Shown piece after piece: positions 42,119 through 50,469 of a DNA stretch of 64,000 nucleotides; within the stretch, counting starts at the first letter, position 1; each line of letters begins with the position of its first letter. A model generated the notes under the pieces. It worked only from the letters and a program-made list of their open reading frames with translations. It did no database searches and was not told the origin of the DNA. The position numbers and the translations under genes were made by a program. The stretch spans positions 1 to 64,000 of the forward strand of contig CAKSSJ010000007.1 in NCBI GenBank assembly GCA_934488615.1, in the 5' to 3' direction. Origin of the DNA: an uncultured Eubacteriales bacterium (GTDB lineage: Bacteria > Bacillota > Clostridia > Oscillospirales > Acutalibacteraceae).

Positions 42119-43042
42119 ATGAAAAAAGGTTTATGTATAGTTCTTTCGGCTCTTATGATAGCACTTTCTTTCGCAGCGTGCGGCAACAAGAAGGATATCA
42201 GCGACGAGCCTACAAAGGTTGACGCAAACGGTTCTGCTTATGTCGAGGTAACCGACAAGGACGGCAACGAGGTAACATCGGTTCTTTCCGATAAGGACAA
42301 AGCCAAGGCTGACAAAAAGGCGGCTAAGGACAATAAGGAAACCACAACCGTGAACGCTTCTGAGCTCGTTTCGCAGGCAGAAAATATAGCTAATGGCATA
42401 TCAAAAATAGACGAGAAAGACCTCAAATCAGACAAAAAAGACCTTATAAGCACCGGAACTGAAACAAAAAAGACCAGTCTGCGTGATGATGTCATCATAA
42501 AAACCACCAAATCCGGCAAATTTACGTTGAAAGCCACTATTAAGGCTTCTTCGGGCGAAAACACTGATATTACATGCTCAGTAAACGATAAAGCATTTGC
42601 ATATTCAGCATCCTTAAACGGTGTCAGCACAAAAGTAATTATAGAAAACAACAGTTTTATTATTGCTTTCCCCGATTATAAATGGTATTACAAAACAACG
42701 AGTGAAGATATCGGCTTCGGAAGCATAGATGATATTATGTCAGGTATTTCGAACGAGGAAAATAAATATGTCGGCTCAACAAAGGTTAAGGTAGACGGCG
42801 CCGAGTACACCTGCGAGGAATACAAGAACAGTGACGGTATGGTTACAAAATACTATTTTGACAAGAATAATAACTGGAAGCGAATCGAGTCCATTGACGG
42901 TGATGTGATTACAATCATGGAGATCAACTCCTTCACAAACAAGGTTGACAGCAGCATTTTCTCCGTCAAGGGTTATACGGATATTACACCTTTGATAGGA
43001 CAGCTTGATGCCTCGTCATTTATGACCACCAAAAAAAGCTAA
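42119..43042 (+). CDS. Hypothetical lipoprotein
   Basis: A 307-residue lipoprotein with a signal peptide and lipobox SFAAC (Cys about 21). A charged, Lys/Asp-rich linker (about 25-105) leads into a beta-rich domain with TTKSGKFTLKATIKAS and VDGAEYTCEEYKN, reminiscent of LolA/DUF4412-like lipoprotein folds, but no family can be assigned. A -35/-10 pair (TTGAAT/TATGCT, 42032-42060) and GGAGG precede it. The stop overlaps the start of the SDR gene. Confidence 0.75.
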   Translation: MKKGLCIVLSALMIALSFAACGNKKDISDEPTKVDANGSAYVEVTDKDGNEVTSVLSDKDKAKADKKAAKDNKETTTVNASELVSQAENIANGISKIDEKDLKSDKKDLISTGTETKKTSLRDDVIIKTTKSGKFTLKATIKASSGENTDITCSVNDKAFAYSASLNGVSTKVIIENNSFIIAFPDYKWYYKTTSEDIGFGSIDDIMSGISNEENKYVGSTKVKVDGAEYTCEEYKNSDGMVTKYYFDKNNNWKRIESIDGDVITIMEINSFTNKVDSSIFSVKGYTDITPLIGQLDASSFMTTKKS

Positions 43043-43770
43043 TGAAAAATGTACTTATAACAGGCTCTGCGAGGGGCATCGGCGCACAGACGGCGAAGCT
43101 CTTTGCCGCAGAGGGATACAACGTTATCGTAAATTATAATACAAGTGAAAATGAAGCCGCTGAGACTTGTCGTGAGATAAGGCTCGGCGGCGGCAATTCT
43201 GTCATGATTAAGGCCGATGTTTCCAAAAGAAGCGAAGCCGATCACCTTTTCGCCGAAGCTAAAAAGGAATTTGGACCTATTGACGTGCTCGTAAACAACG
43301 CGGGTGTTGCACAAATCAAGCTTTTTACGGATATCTCCGACGAGGACTATGACCGCATGTTTGACTGCAACGTGAGAAGCGTTTTCAACTGCTGTCAGCT
43401 TGCGCTCCCCGATATGATTCACAAAAAGCAGGGCAGAATTATCAACGTGTCCTCCATGTGGGGCATCACGGGCGCATCGTGCGAGGTTCATTACTCCGCC
43501 TCAAAAGCGGCTGTAATCGGGCTGACAAAGGCTCTGGCTCGGGAGGTTGCCCCATCGGGAATTACCGTAAACGCCGTAGCTCCCGGGGTTATCGACACGC
43601 CGATGAACAGCGGCTTTGACGAGGAGACAATGGAAGCTCTCAAGGAGGAAACTCCTGTCGGCAGGATAGGCACGCCCGAGGATGTCGCAAGGGCAATACT
43701 TTTCCTCGCTGACGAAAAATCATCGTTTATTACGGGACAAACACTCGGCATTGACGGCGGATTTATTTGA
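43042..43770 (+). CDS. SDR oxidoreductase, FabG-like
   Basis: A 242-residue classical short-chain dehydrogenase. The cofactor motif TGSARGIG is at 7-14, NNAG near 87, catalytic Ser in NVSSMWG, and YSASK with the catalytic Tyr/Lys. The C-terminus FITGQTLGIDGGFI is typical of 3-oxoacyl-ACP reductases. No other fatty-acid synthesis gene is nearby, so FabG function is only one option. It is coupled to the lipoprotein gene by a TAATG overlap. Confidence 0.85.
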   Translation: MKNVLITGSARGIGAQTAKLFAAEGYNVIVNYNTSENEAAETCREIRLGGGNSVMIKADVSKRSEADHLFAEAKKEFGPIDVLVNNAGVAQIKLFTDISDEDYDRMFDCNVRSVFNCCQLALPDMIHKKQGRIINVSSMWGITGASCEVHYSASKAAVIGLTKALAREVAPSGITVNAVAPGVIDTPMNSGFDEETMEALKEETPVGRIGTPEDVARAILFLADEKSSFITGQTLGIDGGFI

Positions 43771-43817
43771 TCGGCAGTCGATTGGGATTTATTTATACAA
43801 ATTGCAGAAAAAGATTC

Positions 43818-43846
43818 TTGATTTTATTAAAAAAATGTGTTAAAAT
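43818..43846 (+). promoter_or_regulatory. Promoter of the zinc-ribbon membrane protein gene
   Basis: TTGATT (43818-43823), 17-bp spacer, TAAAAT (43841-43846). Confidence 0.7.
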
Positions 43847-43888
43847 ATCCTATACGCTAAAGTGATTACTGAAATGGAGGAAATCCCT

Positions 43889-44719
43889 ATGGCAGTTTGC
43901 CCTAAATGCGGAAGAAAACTTAAAATTACAGATATCAAACCCACATGCCCGGGTTGCGGTGTCAATCTTCTTTACTACAAGATTGAAGAAAGACTTGAGG
44001 TTGACGCTATCAATGCAGAGCTTGAGCATGCAAAAACTCAGAAGAGAGTTGACCGTGCCAAGGACGCAATGTTCGGCACACCTCTTGCAATCGTAAGACT
44101 TGTTCTTTTGGTTTTGGTCGTCGGAATGTTCTTCGTTCCGCTTGCCACATTCCATGCTGTGGGACCCTATTTTGACAAGACGACAACGCTCAACGCTCTT
44201 GAGATTTACAACTCGGTTTCAGCTCTTGACTTTGACGGAATGTTTGTTCTCGCAGGCTCGCCTGTTCTCAAGACAAGCTTCATGTTCCTTGCAATCTCGG
44301 CTGTAACAATTGTTGTTTCCGTTCTTTGCGCATTGCTTGAGCTGATTTTCAGCTTCCTTTCAAGCTCGCCGCACGGTTTTTCAAGAAACATCACCCTCGC
44401 TTCTGTCGGCATTGTTTCCGCAGTCGCTTCGCTCGTTACATACAAGAAGTTCCTTGCAAGCATTGAATCCGTTTTCAGCGGAATTATCGACGGCTCGGTT
44501 AAGGTCGGCATTTATCTTGTAATTGCCGCATTCGTTCTTTGCATAGCAATTAACATTATAATCCAGGTTCAGCACAAGCCAGTCAAATACAAGGATACAT
44601 ACGTTGACAGCGTTCCTTACGAGATTTTTGTTGAGAAATTCGGTGTTAAGAAGTACGATATGGAATCCCTTGAAGCTATCAAGGCTGAGATGGAGCAGTA
44701 CAAGGTCGTTGAAGAATAA
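43889..44719 (+). CDS. Zinc-ribbon membrane protein
   Basis: A 276-residue protein with an N-terminal zinc ribbon (CPKCGRKL and CPGCGVNLL, four Cys) and about four membrane helices, then a soluble C-terminal end with EIFVEKFGVKKYD. Function unknown. The ATG at 43889 follows ATGGAGGAAATCC; a GTG nine codons upstream is less likely. Similar zinc-ribbon membrane proteins recur at 59260-59913. Confidence 0.75.
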   Translation: MAVCPKCGRKLKITDIKPTCPGCGVNLLYYKIEERLEVDAINAELEHAKTQKRVDRAKDAMFGTPLAIVRLVLLVLVVGMFFVPLATFHAVGPYFDKTTTLNALEIYNSVSALDFDGMFVLAGSPVLKTSFMFLAISAVTIVVSVLCALLELIFSFLSSSPHGFSRNITLASVGIVSAVASLVTYKKFLASIESVFSGIIDGSVKVGIYLVIAAFVLCIAINIIIQVQHKPVKYKDTYVDSVPYEIFVEKFGVKKYDMESLEAIKAEMEQYKVVEE

Positions 44720-44730
44720 TTAAAAAAGCA

Positions 44731-44775
44731 ACGGACATAAGGTGTTTATGAATTGCGCCTTATGTCCGTTTTTTT
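44731..44775 (+). terminator. Terminator after the zinc-ribbon gene
   Basis: ACGGACATAAGG with CCTTATGTCCGT, 12-bp stem, then T7. Confidence 0.88.
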
Positions 44776-44785
44776 ATAATAAATT

Positions 44786-44819
44786 AAGACTGCAAACCGT
44801 TGCTTCGGCTTGCAGTCTT
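44786..44819 (-). terminator. Terminator of the hydrogenase operon
   Basis: AAGACTGCAA/TTGCAGTCTT with further pairs inside (one GCC/GGC step). The minus-strand T-tract is interrupted (TTAATTTATT), but the position right after the hydrogenase stop fits. Confidence 0.7.
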
Positions 44820-44824
44820 TCTTT

Positions 44825-46252
44825 TTATTTAAGCATTGAAATTGCGTCGGTAATCGTCTTTTCGTAGGCTTCCTTGCCGTACTTATCGACCTCGGCTTTA
44901 TTTCTCTCGCCGTGGGTCAGACAGCCTGCACCGCCGATACAGCCGCCGATGCATGCCATACCCTCAATGAAGTTTGCGTCGAGCCTGTCCTTACTCTTCT
45001 TGAGCAATGCGGCACGGCAGGCTTCAATTCCGTCGCAGGCGCAGGGCTTAAGCTCAAAGTCCTTGATATCCTGCTCCTTGAGAGCCTGTGCAACAGCGTC
45101 CGAAAGACCGCCGCTACGTGCAAATATACGTCCGAAGTAGGAAGCGTTGTCGAGTACTCCCTCGTCAAGGGTCATGATGTCGATATCCTTGCTGTCAAAG
45201 AGCGCCTGAAGCTCCTCAAACGTCATTGCAACGTCAACATACGGAGCAACCGATTCCTTCTGAACCTCAGCCTTTTTCGCCGTACAAGGTCCTATAAATA
45301 TAACCTTGCAGTTCGGCTCACGCGACTTGATATACTTTGAAACCGCCGCCATAGGTGAAAGATTGTGCGACACAAGCGGCAAAAGTTGGGGAAATGATTT
45401 TTCAATATAGGTTACAAAGGCAGGACAGCATGAGCTTGTCAGGAAGCCCTTTTCAGCAAGCTCCTTTGACTCCGAATATGCAACCATGTCCGCACCGAGA
45501 GCCGCCTCAATGACCGTATGGAAGCCAAGCTCCTTAAGTCCCGTTATAACCTGACCGAGCTTTGCATACTTGAACTGGCTCGAAATTGACGGAGCGACAA
45601 CAGCATAAACCTTGTACTTCTTGTTGTTCTTGCTCTTTTTGATTATGTCAACAACATCAAGAATATACGACTTATCCGTGATTGCGCCGAACGGGCACTG
45701 ATAAACGCAGGCACCGCAGGCAATGCACTTCTCGTTGTCGATTGCCGCCGCCTTGTTCTCGTTCATCTTGATTGCCTTTATTTTACAGGCGTTCTCACAG
45801 GGGCGCTTACGGCTGATAATCGCCGTGTAGGGACAAACTCTCGAGCACGCGCCGCACTCCTTACACTTTGTCTTGTCGATATGCGCAACGTGGTTCTGGT
45901 CGAAAGTGATTGCGCCGAAGCGGCATGCGTCCATACAGCGGTGTGCAAGACAGCCTCGGCATGCGTTAGTTACCTCGTAGCCGCCCATCGGACATTCGTC
46001 GCAGGCGGTTTCGATAACCTCAATAACATTCGGGTTTGACTTATCGCCGCCCATGGCGATTTTCACACGCTCGCCGAGAATTGCACGCTCTTTATAAACA
46101 CAGCAACGCATCGTCGGCGTGTTTCCGGGAACAATCGTTTTCGGGATTTCAAGAAGATTATCCAAAAGCGTATCGTTCCATGCATGGCGGGCTACTTCAC
46201 GGAGAACCTTATATTTGAGATACTGAACCTTGGTGTCAAATTTATATAGCAT
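44825..46252 (-). CDS. Monomeric [FeFe] hydrogenase, group B-like
   Basis: A 475-residue hydrogenase. Ferredoxin-type Cys clusters (CRGCLAHRC, CKECGACSRVC, CIACGACVYQC) fill about 90-200. The H-cluster domain has motif L1 TSSCCPAF, L2 GPCTAKKAE and L3 EGMACIGGCIGG. AF after SCCP and GPC in place of MPC point to group B rather than the classic group A enzyme. It probably evolves or oxidises H2 with ferredoxin. The ATG at 46252 follows AAGGAGGAAAACA. It is the last gene of the five-gene operon. Confidence 0.85.
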   Translation of the reverse strand: MLYKFDTKVQYLKYKVLREVARHAWNDTLLDNLLEIPKTIVPGNTPTMRCCVYKERAILGERVKIAMGGDKSNPNVIEVIETACDECPMGGYEVTNACRGCLAHRCMDACRFGAITFDQNHVAHIDKTKCKECGACSRVCPYTAIISRKRPCENACKIKAIKMNENKAAAIDNEKCIACGACVYQCPFGAITDKSYILDVVDIIKKSKNNKKYKVYAVVAPSISSQFKYAKLGQVITGLKELGFHTVIEAALGADMVAYSESKELAEKGFLTSSCCPAFVTYIEKSFPQLLPLVSHNLSPMAAVSKYIKSREPNCKVIFIGPCTAKKAEVQKESVAPYVDVAMTFEELQALFDSKDIDIMTLDEGVLDNASYFGRIFARSGGLSDAVAQALKEQDIKDFELKPCACDGIEACRAALLKKSKDRLDANFIEGMACIGGCIGGAGCLTHGERNKAEVDKYGKEAYEKTITDAISMLK

Positions 46253-46263
46253 TGTTTTCCTCC

Positions 46264-47436
46264 TTAGAAATAACTCACCTTTATCCTCTTGCCCATTTGC
46301 TTCAAGCAATTCGAAAGCTCCTCGACAAGATTCATTTTAATATTGAAATTTATCGGCAGATCGGGGTTCTGATGAGCGGGATTGACCGCCCTGCCGACAT
46401 AGAAATTGATATCCGTAGCTTCCTCAAACAGCAAGCGGCAAATTCTCGATGCGCCGTCCTGCTTGATGCTCCACTGATCGTAAAGCTCATTACTGCTGAG
46501 CGCGTCCTTGGCATATTCAATAACCTTGTTGATGGTAATAACACCCTCGGTTACGAGGTCAACGCCCTCGATTTCGGCAATCGGCGGAACATCGCTCTGT
46601 TCAAAGTTAAGCGTTGCCCTGACGGGCTTGCCAAGGTATTTCGCCGCAATTGATGACGTTGTACCGCCGCAGACAATGTGCTTGCCCTCCTTTGAGAAGA
46701 AAAGGCTCATCATGCGGTCGCAGTCGTCCCTGTTGCGCGGAGGACCGAACAGCAGGTTCATCGGCTCCCTCTTTCTGACGCGGACAACGCATGCCGTCGC
46801 ATCGTCGCCCGGGTGGTAGCCGTACTGCTTATTGCATTCGTCAATGAGCATCGTTGAAAGAGTTTTCGCCGTGTAGCCGAGATCGGCAATCATTTCCATG
46901 AAGCTGATAATATCGTCTCTGCGCCAGCCGAAATTATAGGCAATGCCTATTCCCGCGTGCGGACAGCCGTCGCTCATGGCAATGAAAATATCGTTTTCCT
47001 GCAAGTCGATAACGGATTTATATATCTGCTTGCCGTTTATACTCAGCTCATTTTTGGGATAGTCAAAATTTTTGCCCTCCCTGAGCAATATCACATGAGG
47101 GTTGTCGTACTGAATAAGTTCGGCTGTCTCGTTGTTGATCAGGTGGATAATGGTGAAGGTTGAATACGCAACTCCTCTGACAGAGCATATCGGAAGCGTT
47201 GCGGCAATGGTCGAAACACATTCCTCAAGTGAAAGACCTTCCGCCATCATCGTTGAAATAATCTTCGATGTGAGCGTTGAAAGGATACTCGCCTTAACTC
47301 CGCTTCCGAGGCCGTCCGCCAAAACAATGACGGTCGAATTCTCGTTCTGCTCAACTATATCCACATGATCGCCGCAGAGCTGTTCGCCCTCGTGATTTAT
47401 ACTTTTCCAGCCGATGTCAGCACAAAGATTATTCAT
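46264..47436 (-). CDS. SpoIIE-family PP2C protein phosphatase
   Basis: A 390-residue SpoIIE-type Ser/Thr phosphatase: VIVLADGLGSG supplies metal-binding Asp/Gly, IFIAMSDGCPHAGIG a second metal site, and GDDATACVVRVRK the third. The last 130 residues form an extra domain of unknown type. It overlaps hydS by 8 bp and precedes the hydrogenase by 12 bp. In group C hydrogenase clusters such phosphatases are thought to pass on a redox or H2 signal. No partner kinase or anti-sigma gene is adjacent. Confidence 0.88.
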   Translation of the reverse strand: MNNLCADIGWKSINHEGEQLCGDHVDIVEQNENSTVIVLADGLGSGVKASILSTLTSKIISTMMAEGLSLEECVSTIAATLPICSVRGVAYSTFTIIHLINNETAELIQYDNPHVILLREGKNFDYPKNELSINGKQIYKSVIDLQENDIFIAMSDGCPHAGIGIAYNFGWRRDDIISFMEMIADLGYTAKTLSTMLIDECNKQYGYHPGDDATACVVRVRKREPMNLLFGPPRNRDDCDRMMSLFFSKEGKHIVCGGTTSSIAAKYLGKPVRATLNFEQSDVPPIAEIEGVDLVTEGVITINKVIEYAKDALSSNELYDQWSIKQDGASRICRLLFEEATDINFYVGRAVNPAHQNPDLPINFNIKMNLVEELSNCLKQMGKRIKVSYF

Positions 47437-49102
47437 CGCTGATCGACTCCTTTAATTTAGTAAGCGCAATTTTTGTTTCAGCCGCCGTTTCACCGAGAAG
47501 CGAAGCGATCTCCTGAACAATTCTCATCTGATTGTCAACAACGCGGTCGGCAATTTCAACGGTCTGGTGGCTGATTTTTTCCTTCTTCTCCTTCTGATTT
47601 TCCTCCTCGGTAACGTCACGAAGAATACAAACCAAAAGGTGATATTCCTTATCGTAAAGGATAGATTCCTCAACATACTTTCCGTACTCGGCAAGATATG
47701 TTCTCTTGTCGTGAATACTTCTGCCGCTCGTGAGAACGCTGAGAAAATCGGTCGGGTCAAGAATTCTGACAACCTGATCGCCGAGAACGACCGAAGCGTT
47801 GCGAACGTTGACGATCTTGAGCGCCGCCTGATTGATCTGCTGAACCTCAAGCTTTTCGTTGAGGACTATAAGTCCGTTCGGCGTGTTGCGCACGATCGTG
47901 TCGGAGAAGCTCTCCGCCTTGTCCTTGAGGTACGGCAAACACATGGATATCTCCGCCTTGCCCTGGAGAATGGCAATCGCCTTTTCACGGCAGGTGTTGT
48001 AGCCGCAGGAGCCGCAGTTCAGCTCATCTGAGGGCTTCATCTTGCCCATCTGACGGAGCGTGTCACGAATCTCGGACTCGGACGGCTGCTGAAGCTTTCT
48101 TTCGATAAACGTGAAGTTTTTCTTAATTGTAAGCGGATCGGGTGTTTCAACCTCAAAGTCCTTTTTGCCCGCAAATTTTGAAACTGCGGCATAGTCCTTG
48201 ACGGGTGAACGGTGGAATTTTTCCATAACGGGTCCGCCGACGCAGCTGCCGATACATGCCGACATCTCGATAAAGCAGCTGTGCAGTCCGCCTCTTTCAA
48301 TGTCGCGCAGAGCGGCAATACAGTTCTCCGTTCCGTCGATAGCCATGTATGTGTAGCCCGTGTTCTCGGTATCCATTGTCTTGAGAATACCTCCCGTCGT
48401 CGGGAAAAATCTTGCACGGCTGTTTTCGTTCTGATCCATTTCGGGCTTCAATTCGATATTCTGCGCCTTGAGCCAATTCGTCAGCTCGTCAAAGGTCAGA
48501 ACGGCATCAACAATGCCCTCGTAATACTGAGCCTCATCCTTCTTGGCAACACACGGACCGATGAACACGGTCTTTGCGTTCGGGATTCTCTTTTTGATAT
48601 CCTTGCAGTGTGCCTGCATAGGAGAAAGAACGTCCGCAAGATAGGGTAATTCCGCCGGAAAATATTTTTGTATAAGAAGATTTATGGAATGACAACAGGA
48701 AGAAATGATTATATCTTGGCTCTTCTCCCCTATCATTCTCTCATATTCATTTTTAACTATAGTCGCGCCGATGGCTGTTTCCTCGACGTCGTAGAAGCCG
48801 AGCTGCTTGAGAGCCTCACGCATTGCGCCGATACCCACGCCCTCATAGTTAGCTATGAAAGACGGAGCGAGGCTTACAACAACGGGGTCACCGCTCTGCA
48901 AAAGCACCTTGACCTTCTCTGTTTCGTCAACGATCTGCTTAGCGTCCTGCGGACAGACCACGAAGCACTGACCGCACATAATGCACTCGTTGCCGATAAT
49001 ATATGCCTGATTCCCGGAAAACCGAATGGATTTGACCGGACAGTGACGAATACACTTGTAACAATTCTTACAGTTGGATTTTTTCAGAGTCAGACATTCC
49101 AT
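47429..49102 (-). CDS. HydS-like sensory [FeFe] hydrogenase with PAS domain (group C)
   Basis: A 557-residue protein. N-terminal 2x[4Fe-4S] motifs (CKNCYKCIRHC, CIMCGQCFVVC, 17-53) precede an H-cluster domain with altered motifs: L1 ISSCCHSI, L2 GPCVAKKDE, L3 EMSACIGSCVGGP. Next comes a four-Cys cluster (CGSCGYNTC..C, about 365-390), then a PAS domain (about 400-505) and a short C-terminal helix. This architecture defines group C (HydS) proteins, proposed H2 sensors. The phosphatase gene directly follows. Confidence 0.85.
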   Translation of the reverse strand: MECLTLKKSNCKNCYKCIRHCPVKSIRFSGNQAYIIGNECIMCGQCFVVCPQDAKQIVDETEKVKVLLQSGDPVVVSLAPSFIANYEGVGIGAMREALKQLGFYDVEETAIGATIVKNEYERMIGEKSQDIIISSCCHSINLLIQKYFPAELPYLADVLSPMQAHCKDIKKRIPNAKTVFIGPCVAKKDEAQYYEGIVDAVLTFDELTNWLKAQNIELKPEMDQNENSRARFFPTTGGILKTMDTENTGYTYMAIDGTENCIAALRDIERGGLHSCFIEMSACIGSCVGGPVMEKFHRSPVKDYAAVSKFAGKKDFEVETPDPLTIKKNFTFIERKLQQPSESEIRDTLRQMGKMKPSDELNCGSCGYNTCREKAIAILQGKAEISMCLPYLKDKAESFSDTIVRNTPNGLIVLNEKLEVQQINQAALKIVNVRNASVVLGDQVVRILDPTDFLSVLTSGRSIHDKRTYLAEYGKYVEESILYDKEYHLLVCILRDVTEEENQKEKKEKISHQTVEIADRVVDNQMRIVQEIASLLGETAAETKIALTKLKESISDE

Positions 49103-49106
49103 TCCG

Positions 49107-49367
49107 TTAATTCCTTTCCTCGTTTATTTTGTTAAGTACCTTGTCATTGAAAAAGCTGCTGAAATTATCGGGTGTAACACCTGTGAAAACATCGTCATCC
49201 ACGGTAACGGTCACACCGACACGATTGCACCTGCCGGTACAGAAACTGCCGGCAAGTGTAACCTCGCTGTCAAGCTTATTCTCGGCAATAGCCTTTTGAA
49301 AAAGCTCTACCAATTTTTCAGACCCTTTCAAATGGCAGGATGAACCTACGCAAATTTGAACGATCAT
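49107..49367 (-). CDS. [2Fe-2S] thioredoxin-like ferredoxin, copy 2
   Basis: An 86-residue thioredoxin-fold ferredoxin related to the NuoE/HydC C-terminal domain. Cluster ligands are CVGSSC (8-13 region) and CTGRC. It lies 5 bp before the hydS gene and 5 bp after its paralogue. Such small subunits carry electrons between NAD(P)H or ferredoxin and hydrogenases; here they could feed the HydS sensor. Confidence 0.82.
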   Translation of the reverse strand: MIVQICVGSSCHLKGSEKLVELFQKAIAENKLDSEVTLAGSFCTGRCNRVGVTVTVDDDVFTGVTPDNFSSFFNDKVLNKINEERN

Positions 49368-49372
49368 TTAAT

Positions 49373-49612
49373 TCACACCTTTGCAAGAACGTTTTCGTTA
49401 AAGAAATCCTTTACCGTCTCCGGTGAAACCGAGAAAAACTCGTCATCAACGGTAACGCAAACGCCCTGCTGGCACTTGCCCATGCAGAATGTTCCGCCAA
49501 GCTCGACCTTGTCGCCGAGATTGTTTTCGTGAATAAGATACTGGAGCTGCTCAACTACCTGACGTGAGCCTTTGATGTGGCATGATGAGCCGATACAAAC
49601 CGTAATCTTCAT
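49373..49612 (-). CDS. [2Fe-2S] thioredoxin-like ferredoxin, copy 1
   Basis: A 79-residue paralogue of the next gene with ligands CIGSSC and CMGKC and the same C-terminal VDDEFFS core. It heads the operon fd-fd-hydS-phosphatase-hydrogenase and has a GGGGGATA ribosome site. The tandem duplication is clear at the protein level (CxGSSCHxKGS in both). Confidence 0.82.
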   Translation of the reverse strand: MKITVCIGSSCHIKGSRQVVEQLQYLIHENNLGDKVELGGTFCMGKCQQGVCVTVDDEFFSVSPETVKDFFNENVLAKV

Positions 49613-49659
49613 TGAAATATCCCCCTATTTTTAAGTTAATTATCTTAGGTTTCCGCCGA

Positions 49660-49697
49660 CCGATTCGTGCTTGCTTATCGGAACCGATCGGCGGCGG
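49660..49697 (-). other. GC-rich hairpin between kinase and ferredoxin genes
   Basis: CCGCCG-a-TCGG.. pairs with ..CCGA-t-CGGCGG across a long loop. No T-run follows, so it may be an mRNA-stabilising or attenuating hairpin between the APH gene and the hydrogenase operon. Confidence 0.4.
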
Positions 49698-49707
49698 TCA
49701 TACTGGA

Positions 49708-50457
49708 TTATTCGTAGTCAACAACGTCAATCCAAGAGTGCAGGAACTCACGCTCTGCCTCATTGCCCTTAACTGTCTGTGAAGCCGCTACGATCGGCAT
49801 CCACTTCTGAACATACTGCTTAGCGGTGTTGCTTCTTTCGCAGAAGAGGTCAAGATACTTCTTTGCGCCGTCGATATCACCGTTGAGCCAGAAAAGAAGG
49901 TAGGTTCTTGCAGCGTCGGCGGAAGCGTTACCCTGAGTGGCATGTGACCAGTCGAGGATATAAGGCGTGCCGTCATCTGCGATGATGATATTCGTCGGGT
50001 TGAAGTCGCCGTGGCAAACCTTATTGTGCTTGGGCATGGACTCAAGACGTGTGTGAAGGTCATAGCGAACGGTTGCGGAAAGGTCGGTCTCGCTGATCTT
50101 TCTGTTCATCTTATCCTTAAGCTTTGTGAGACCCTTGCAGGTCTTGCTGTGCATCTGAAGCTGAAGGTCAACGAAAAGGCTGAGATACTCGTCCTTTTTC
50201 TCCGGGTTTTCTTCCATCAGACGGGCAAGTGTCTTGCCCTTGATGAACTCGGAAACGATTGTCCATTTGCCGTCGATAACAGTAACCTCAAGAATTTTCG
50301 GAATGTTGAGTCCGGTTTCCTCAATACGAGCCTGATTAAGAGCCTCGTTAAGGACGTCCGCCTTTGAAAAGTCCTCGTTGAAAACCTTAAGGCAGCGGTC
50401 GCCGTCACGATAGACGGTCTTATCTGTTCTGACCGCAATAATTCTGTCCAAATTCAT
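49708..50457 (-). CDS. Aminoglycoside phosphotransferase-fold kinase
   Basis: A 249-residue APH/choline-kinase-like protein. The catalytic loop VCHGDFNPTNI holds the Asp base and Asn, and YILDWSHA the DFG-equivalent metal Asp. Substrate unknown: this fold phosphorylates antibiotics, small alcohols and sugars. It starts 12 bp after adhE with AAGGAGG, so it is cotranscribed with adhE, an unusual pairing. A metabolic role is more likely than resistance, as an inference from context. Confidence 0.82.
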   Translation of the reverse strand: MNLDRIIAVRTDKTVYRDGDRCLKVFNEDFSKADVLNEALNQARIEETGLNIPKILEVTVIDGKWTIVSEFIKGKTLARLMEENPEKKDEYLSLFVDLQLQMHSKTCKGLTKLKDKMNRKISETDLSATVRYDLHTRLESMPKHNKVCHGDFNPTNIIIADDGTPYILDWSHATQGNASADAARTYLLFWLNGDIDGAKKYLDLFCERSNTAKQYVQKWMPIVAASQTVKGNEAEREFLHSWIDVVDYE

Positions 50458-50469
50458 ATATAATCCTCC

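Noticed and set aside
43042..43770. Assignment of the SDR as the fatty-acid synthesis enzyme FabG
   Set aside because: No other fab gene is near and the SDR motifs are shared by many enzymes, so only FabG-like is claimed.
49660..49697. Hairpin as an intrinsic terminator
   Set aside because: The stem is strong but no T-run follows on either strand.
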